Source: Mycobacterium sp. | GTDB lineage: Bacteria > Actinomycetota > Actinomycetes > Mycobacteriales > Mycobacteriaceae | NCBI RefSeq assembly: GCF_002863225.1 | Contig: NZ_PKEK01000041.1 | Location: forward strand, 186,001-250,000 | Direction of reading: 5' to 3' | DNA: 64,000 nucleotides | In this document: positions 60,951-64,000 of the stretch, piece by piece | Position numbering within the stretch: the stretch's first letter is position 1 | Layout: every line of letters starts with the position of its first letter | Notes under the pieces: model-generated | Seen by the model: the letters and a program-made list of their open reading frames with translations, nothing else | Database searches by the model: none | Told to the model about the DNA's origin: nothing | Program-made: the position numbers and the translations under genes

Positions 60951-61321
60951 TTGTCCTCCCCGGCGTGCGCGACGGCGTCGACCACGATGTGCGCCAGGTG
61001 ATGATCGGCCAGCCGGTAGAGCACCTCGCGTCCGGACCGCTCCCCGGCGACCACACCCGCGGCCTTGAGGATCTTCAAGTGCTGGCTCACCAGCGGCTGC
61101 GGTACGCCCAGCGCGTCGACCAACTCGTGCACGCAACGCTGGGACTCGTTCAGCTGGAGCACGATCGCGATCCGGACCGGCGCGGCCAGCGCGCGCAACA
61201 GCTCGCCGGCGGCATCGAGGATGTCCCGCGGCGGCGGCGCCGGCAGTTCGGCGGAGTCGCTGTGCTGGTGCTCGCTGACCAGTTCGTCGCCGTCAGCTGC
61301 GGTGGGGGATGAGAGAGGCAT
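60947..61321 (-). CDS. smtB: SmtB/ArsR-family zinc-sensing repressor
   Basis: Predicted 124-residue ArsR-type repressor. The winged helix reads LRALAAPVRIAIVLQLNESQRCVHELVDALGVPQPLVSQHLKILKAAG (shown only in part as the recognition helix QPLVSQHLKILK). The C-terminal alpha5 zinc site is suggested by DHHLAHIVVDAVAHA, and an N-terminal His-rich stretch EHQHSD is present. Zinc binding releases it from its operator, inducing zur. The candidate operator lies 16 bases upstream of its start. Confidence 0.93.
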   Translation of the reverse strand: MPLSSPTAADGDELVSEHQHSDSAELPAPPPRDILDAAGELLRALAAPVRIAIVLQLNESQRCVHELVDALGVPQPLVSQHLKILKAAGVVAGERSGREVLYRLADHHLAHIVVDAVAHAGEDK

Positions 61322-61336
61322 ACTGCCTCCACTGTC

Positions 61337-61356
61337 ACATGCATAACCACGCATGT
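61337..61356. promoter_or_regulatory. Candidate SmtB operator, ACATGC-N8-GCATGT
   Basis: A perfect 6-base inverted repeat with an 8-base spacer lies in the divergent region between smtB (start 61321) and glyS (start 61428), close to the smtB start. ArsR/SmtB operators are typically imperfect palindromes of this scale. Autoregulation of smtB-zur is the simplest reading. Confidence 0.5.
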
Positions 61357-61427
61357 CAAAGAGCGTCGCGTCGATCGCTACGATGACGAATCGTCCGTGC
61401 ACAACGACAATCAGGAGTCCTCACCTC

Positions 61428-62810
61428 GTGGCGTCCGTCATCGACACCGTCGTCAACCTCGCCAAACGGCGCGGCCTGGTCTATCCCGCCGGCGAGATCT
61501 ACGGCGGCACCAAATCGGCGTGGGACTACGGGCCATTGGGCGTCGAGCTCAAAGAGAACATCAAGCGGCAGTGGTGGCGCTCGGTCGTGACCGGCCGCGA
61601 CGACGTGGTGGGCCTGGACTCGTCGATCATCCTGCCGCGCGCGGTATGGGTGGCCTCCGGCCACGTCGAGGTGTTCAACGACCCGCTCATCGAGTGTCTG
61701 AACTGCCACAAGCGGCACCGGCAGGACCATCTCCAGGAGGCCTACGCCCTGAAGAAGGGAGGCGATCCGGATTCGGTGCCGATGAGCGAGATCGTCTGCC
61801 CGGACTGTGGCACCAAGGGTCAGTGGACCGAGCCGCGCGACTTCAACATGATGCTCAAGACCTACCTGGGTCCGATCGAGACCGAGGAGGGCCTGCACTA
61901 CCTGCGGCCCGAGACGGCGCAGGGCATCTTCGTGAACTTCGCCAACGTGGTCACCACGTCCCGCCGCAAGCCCCCGTTCGGCATCGGCCAGATCGGCAAG
62001 AGCTTCCGCAACGAGATCACGCCCGGCAACTTCATCTTCCGCACCCGCGAGTTCGAGCAGATGGAGATGGAGTTCTTCGTCGAACCGTCGACCGCCCCAG
62101 AATGGCACCAGTACTGGATCGACACCCGCCACCAGTGGTACGTCGATCTCGGCATCGACCCGGAGAACCTGCGGCTCTACGAGCACGCGGCAGAAAAGCT
62201 GTCGCACTACTCGGACCGCACCGTCGACATCGAGTACAAGTTCGGCTTCTCCGGCAACCCATGGGGTGAGCTCGAAGGTGTGGCCAACCGCACCGACTTC
62301 GACTTGTCCACGCATGCAAAGCATTCCGGTGTCGACCTGTCGTACTACGACCAGGCCAACGACACCCGCTACACGCCGTACGTGATCGAGCCGGCGGCCG
62401 GGCTCACCCGCTCGTTCATGGCGTTCCTGATCGACGCGTACCACGAGGACGAAGCGCCGAATGCCAAAGGTGGCGTGGACAAGCGGACTGTGTTGCGGCT
62501 CGACCCGAGGCTGGCGCCGGTGAAGGCCGCGGTGCTGCCGCTGTCGCGGCACGCCGACCTGAGCCCGAAGGCCCGGGATCTTGCCCAAGAATTGCGCAAG
62601 TACTGGAACGTCGACTTCGACGACGCCGGCGCGATCGGTCGCCGCTACCGGCGCCAGGACGAGATCGGTACGCCCTACTGCGTGACGCTGGACTTCGACT
62701 CGCTGGACGACCACGCGGTCACGATCCGCGAGCGCGATGCGATGACCCAGGAGCGGGTGGCGATCGACGGGGTCGTCGACTACCTGGGGTCGCGCCTGCG
62801 GGGCTGCTGA
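61428..62810 (+). CDS. glyS: Glycyl-tRNA synthetase
   Basis: Predicted 460-residue class II aminoacyl-tRNA synthetase, single-chain alpha2 type. It has [28 protein letters not shown], the motif 2 region [28 protein letters not shown], and [14 protein letters not shown] (motif 3). The insertion contains a four-cysteine zinc ribbon (CLNC...CPDC, residues about 88-127). The start is GTG 61428, with AGGAG 10 bases upstream; an ATG at 61353 lies in the smtB control region and is less likely. It is divergent from smtB-zur. Confidence 0.95.
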   Translation: MASVIDTVVNLAKRRGLVYPAGEIYGGTKSAWDYGPLGVELKENIKRQWWRSVVTGRDDVVGLDSSIILPRAVWVASGHVEVFNDPLIECLNCHKRHRQDHLQEAYALKKGGDPDSVPMSEIVCPDCGTKGQWTEPRDFNMMLKTYLGPIETEEGLHYLRPETAQGIFVNFANVVTTSRRKPPFGIGQIGKSFRNEITPGNFIFRTREFEQMEMEFFVEPSTAPEWHQYWIDTRHQWYVDLGIDPENLRLYEHAAEKLSHYSDRTVDIEYKFGFSGNPWGELEGVANRTDFDLSTHAKHSGVDLSYYDQANDTRYTPYVIEPAAGLTRSFMAFLIDAYHEDEAPNAKGGVDKRTVLRLDPRLAPVKAAVLPLSRHADLSPKARDLAQELRKYWNVDFDDAGAIGRRYRRQDEIGTPYCVTLDFDSLDDHAVTIRERDAMTQERVAIDGVVDYLGSRLRGC

Positions 62811-62880
62811 CGCACCGCCAAAATCCGATTTTCCGGAACTATTGCCGTATTGGTCACCCGTTCAATATCATCGGTAAGTC

Positions 62881-62919
62881 GACGCGGCGGCTCACTAGGG
62901 CGTGGTGAGCTGCCGCGTC
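62881..62919. terminator. Bidirectional hairpin terminator between glyS and the TPM gene
   Basis: GACGCGGCGGCTCAC and GTGAGCTGCCGCGTC pair at 14 of 15 positions around a 9-base loop. It lies in the 133-base gap between convergent genes. It has no T-tract, as is usual for mycobacterial hairpin terminators. Confidence 0.75.
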
Positions 62920-62943
62920 CACCATGTCAGGGCAGCACCCGGC

Positions 62944-64000
62944 TCAGAACCGGCCGCCGCCGCCCATGAATCCGCCGTCGGACGAGCCCGAACCGCCGAA
63001 CGAGGTCGGGCCCCAGCCGCCTCCGCCACCGCCCCAGCCGCCGCCGAAGCCGCCGCCCATCATGTCGCCGATGATGATGCCGCCGAGCACCGCGCCGGTG
63101 TGATCGCCGCTGCCGTAGCGCGATGTGTAGGCCATTTGCGCGGATTGGACGTCGGACTCGGCCAGCGATTGGGCCTGGGCGGCCAGCGACGCCGCCTTAT
63201 TGGCGTGGGCGATCGCCTCGTTCAAGTCGACCGACTCGGCGTCGCGTGCGGCGTCGATCTGCCGGCTCGCCTCCGAGAGTCGGGTCCGCGCCTCGGGCCC
63301 GATGCTGCCCCGGCGGTTGTCGATGTACTCCGAGACGGCGTGCACCCGCGACTGCGCGGTGAACAGCGTCTGCTCCAGGGTGCGGCCGAGCCGCTGTGCG
63401 GTCGCCTGCTCCTCGGCGACCGTGGCCAGCAGCCGATTCAGGTCGGCGTCGGCCTTGGTCAGTGCGGTGAACGACGCGAGGGGATCCCCGGAGCCGCTGG
63501 TGCGGGCGGCGTCGAGGGCCCGGACGGCGGCCTCGCGGGCACCGGACAGATCGCGCAGATGCGGAGTCTTGGTCTTCTGGCCGCCCTTCAAGATGGTGTC
63601 GGCGTGGTCGATGCCGGACTTGACGTCGGCGGTCAGCGACGGCAGCGCCGCTACGGCGTGCCGGATGTCGTTGGCGGCGCTGTCCACCGCGTCGAGCAGT
63701 GAACGTGCCTGTCCGAGCGCAGATTCCGCGGCGCGCACGGCGTCGACGAGGGCGCTCTGCTCGCCGCTGACCGGCTTGGCTGCTTTCTCGCGGGCCAAGC
63801 CGAGATTCTGTTCGGCGAACGTCAGGCGATCCCGGGCGGTCGTGACGTTGGTGGCCACCGAAGCCAATGCGGCGGAGTCGAATTCGTTGTGCAGCTCGGT
63901 CATCCACTGGTCGGCCGGGTCGAGGCGTGCGGTGAGGTCCACGACCTGCTGGGTCAGCGCGTCCAGCCGCGACGGCGCGTTAACCACCAGGTCGCGCATC
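62944..64000 (-). CDS. TPM-domain-type membrane protein, C-terminal part (partial)
   Basis: The gene enters from the right edge and ends at 62944, so only about 350 C-terminal residues are visible. They consist of long Ala-rich amphipathic helices with coiled-coil character (LTQQVVDLTARLDPADQW, then many heptad-like stretches up to about residue 285) followed by a Gly-rich tail (GGGFGGGWGGGGGGWGP and GGFMGGGGRF). This layout matches the C-terminus of mycobacterial Rv2345-like proteins, whose N-terminus carries a TPM (TLP18.3/Psb32/MOLO-1) domain and membrane helices. Those lie beyond this window, so the call rests on the tail and helical region only. The role is probably at the cell envelope. 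Confidence 0.7.
   Translation of the reverse strand, partial: MRDLVVNAPSRLDALTQQVVDLTARLDPADQWMTELHNEFDSAALASVATNVTTARDRLTFAEQNLGLAREKAAKPVSGEQSALVDAVRAAESALGQARSLLDAVDSAANDIRHAVAALPSLTADVKSGIDHADTILKGGQKTKTPHLRDLSGAREAAVRALDAARTSGSGDPLASFTALTKADADLNRLLATVAEEQATAQRLGRTLEQTLFTAQSRVHAVSEYIDNRRGSIGPEARTRLSEASRQIDAARDAESVDLNEAIAHANKAASLAAQAQSLAESDVQSAQMAYTSRYGSGDHTGAVLGGIIIGDMMGGGFGGGWGGGGGGWGPTSFGGSGSSDGGFMGGGGRF

Overview
The window is high-GC actinobacterial DNA with very dense, mostly overlapping genes and frequent GTG/TTG starts. It comes from a mycobacterium, probably a Mycolicibacterium-type environmental species. The evidence is a mycobactin siderophore locus (mbtI, mbtA, mbtB to mbtH), irtAB, an Mtb12-type antigen gene, IdeR-type iron boxes, a LexA-type SOS box on a DUF222/HNH gene, and the block hrcA-dnaJ2-rsmE-phoH-ybeY-era-amiA2-recO-uppS-zur-smtB-glyS in the order I recall from M. 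tuberculosis. All homology calls rest on reading the translated sequence; no database search was run.

Layout. (1) 1-2,046: the start of a DUF222/HNH gene under an SOS-like box, an O-methyltransferase and a small conserved-looking ORF. (2) 2,022-3,405: an iron box and mbtI (salicylate synthase). (3) 3,402-8,600, minus strand: a five-gene operon of HSL-type esterase, SDR, ferritin-like di-iron protein, Baeyer-Villiger-type monooxygenase and MerR regulator, similar in content to the mymA operon. (4) 8,670-15,853: a LysR regulator divergent from a PHP-type metallohydrolase, a short cysteine-ending leader peptide ORF, an SsuABC-like ABC transporter and a calcineurin-like phosphoesterase. This looks like a sulfur-responsive organosulfur acquisition operon with two unexplained hydrolases. 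(5) 15,840-20,115: a second catabolic cluster (isochorismatase-fold hydrolase, divergent from a flavin monooxygenase, VOC protein, SDR and LLM oxidoreductase) around a clear inverted repeat. Regions 3 to 5 separate mbtI from the rest of the siderophore genes.

(6) 20,125-48,835: the main siderophore region. On the minus strand lie an exported protein of unknown function, mbtA and a tiny secreted peptide. Divergently, a 25.4 kb run of ten genes, mbtB-mbtT-mbtC-mbtD-mbtE-mbtF-mbtG-mbtH-irtA-irtB, has an overlap at every junction. The intergenic region carries two IdeR-type boxes, one per direction. MbtI makes salicylate and MbtA loads it on the aryl carrier domain of MbtB. MbtB adds the oxazoline, MbtE and MbtF add lysine units, MbtC/D supply the polyketide unit, MbtG hydroxylates lysine, and IrtAB imports and reduces the ferric siderophore. 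Two departures from the M. tuberculosis arrangement stand out: the thioesterase is a separate gene, and MbtE carries a complete second C-A-PCP module whose A domain lacks the amino-group-binding Asp. The genes that acylate the lysine side chain (mbtK-N) are not in this window.

(7) 48,961-64,000: an Mtb12 homologue, a small conserved gene, then core genes for heat shock (hrcA, dnaJ2), ribosome maturation (rsmE, ybeY, era), DNA repair (recO), polyprenyl synthesis (uppS), zinc regulation (smtB-zur) and glycyl-tRNA synthetase, ending in the C-terminal half of a TPM-type membrane protein. I saw no tRNA, rRNA, CRISPR array, insertion sequence or prophage.
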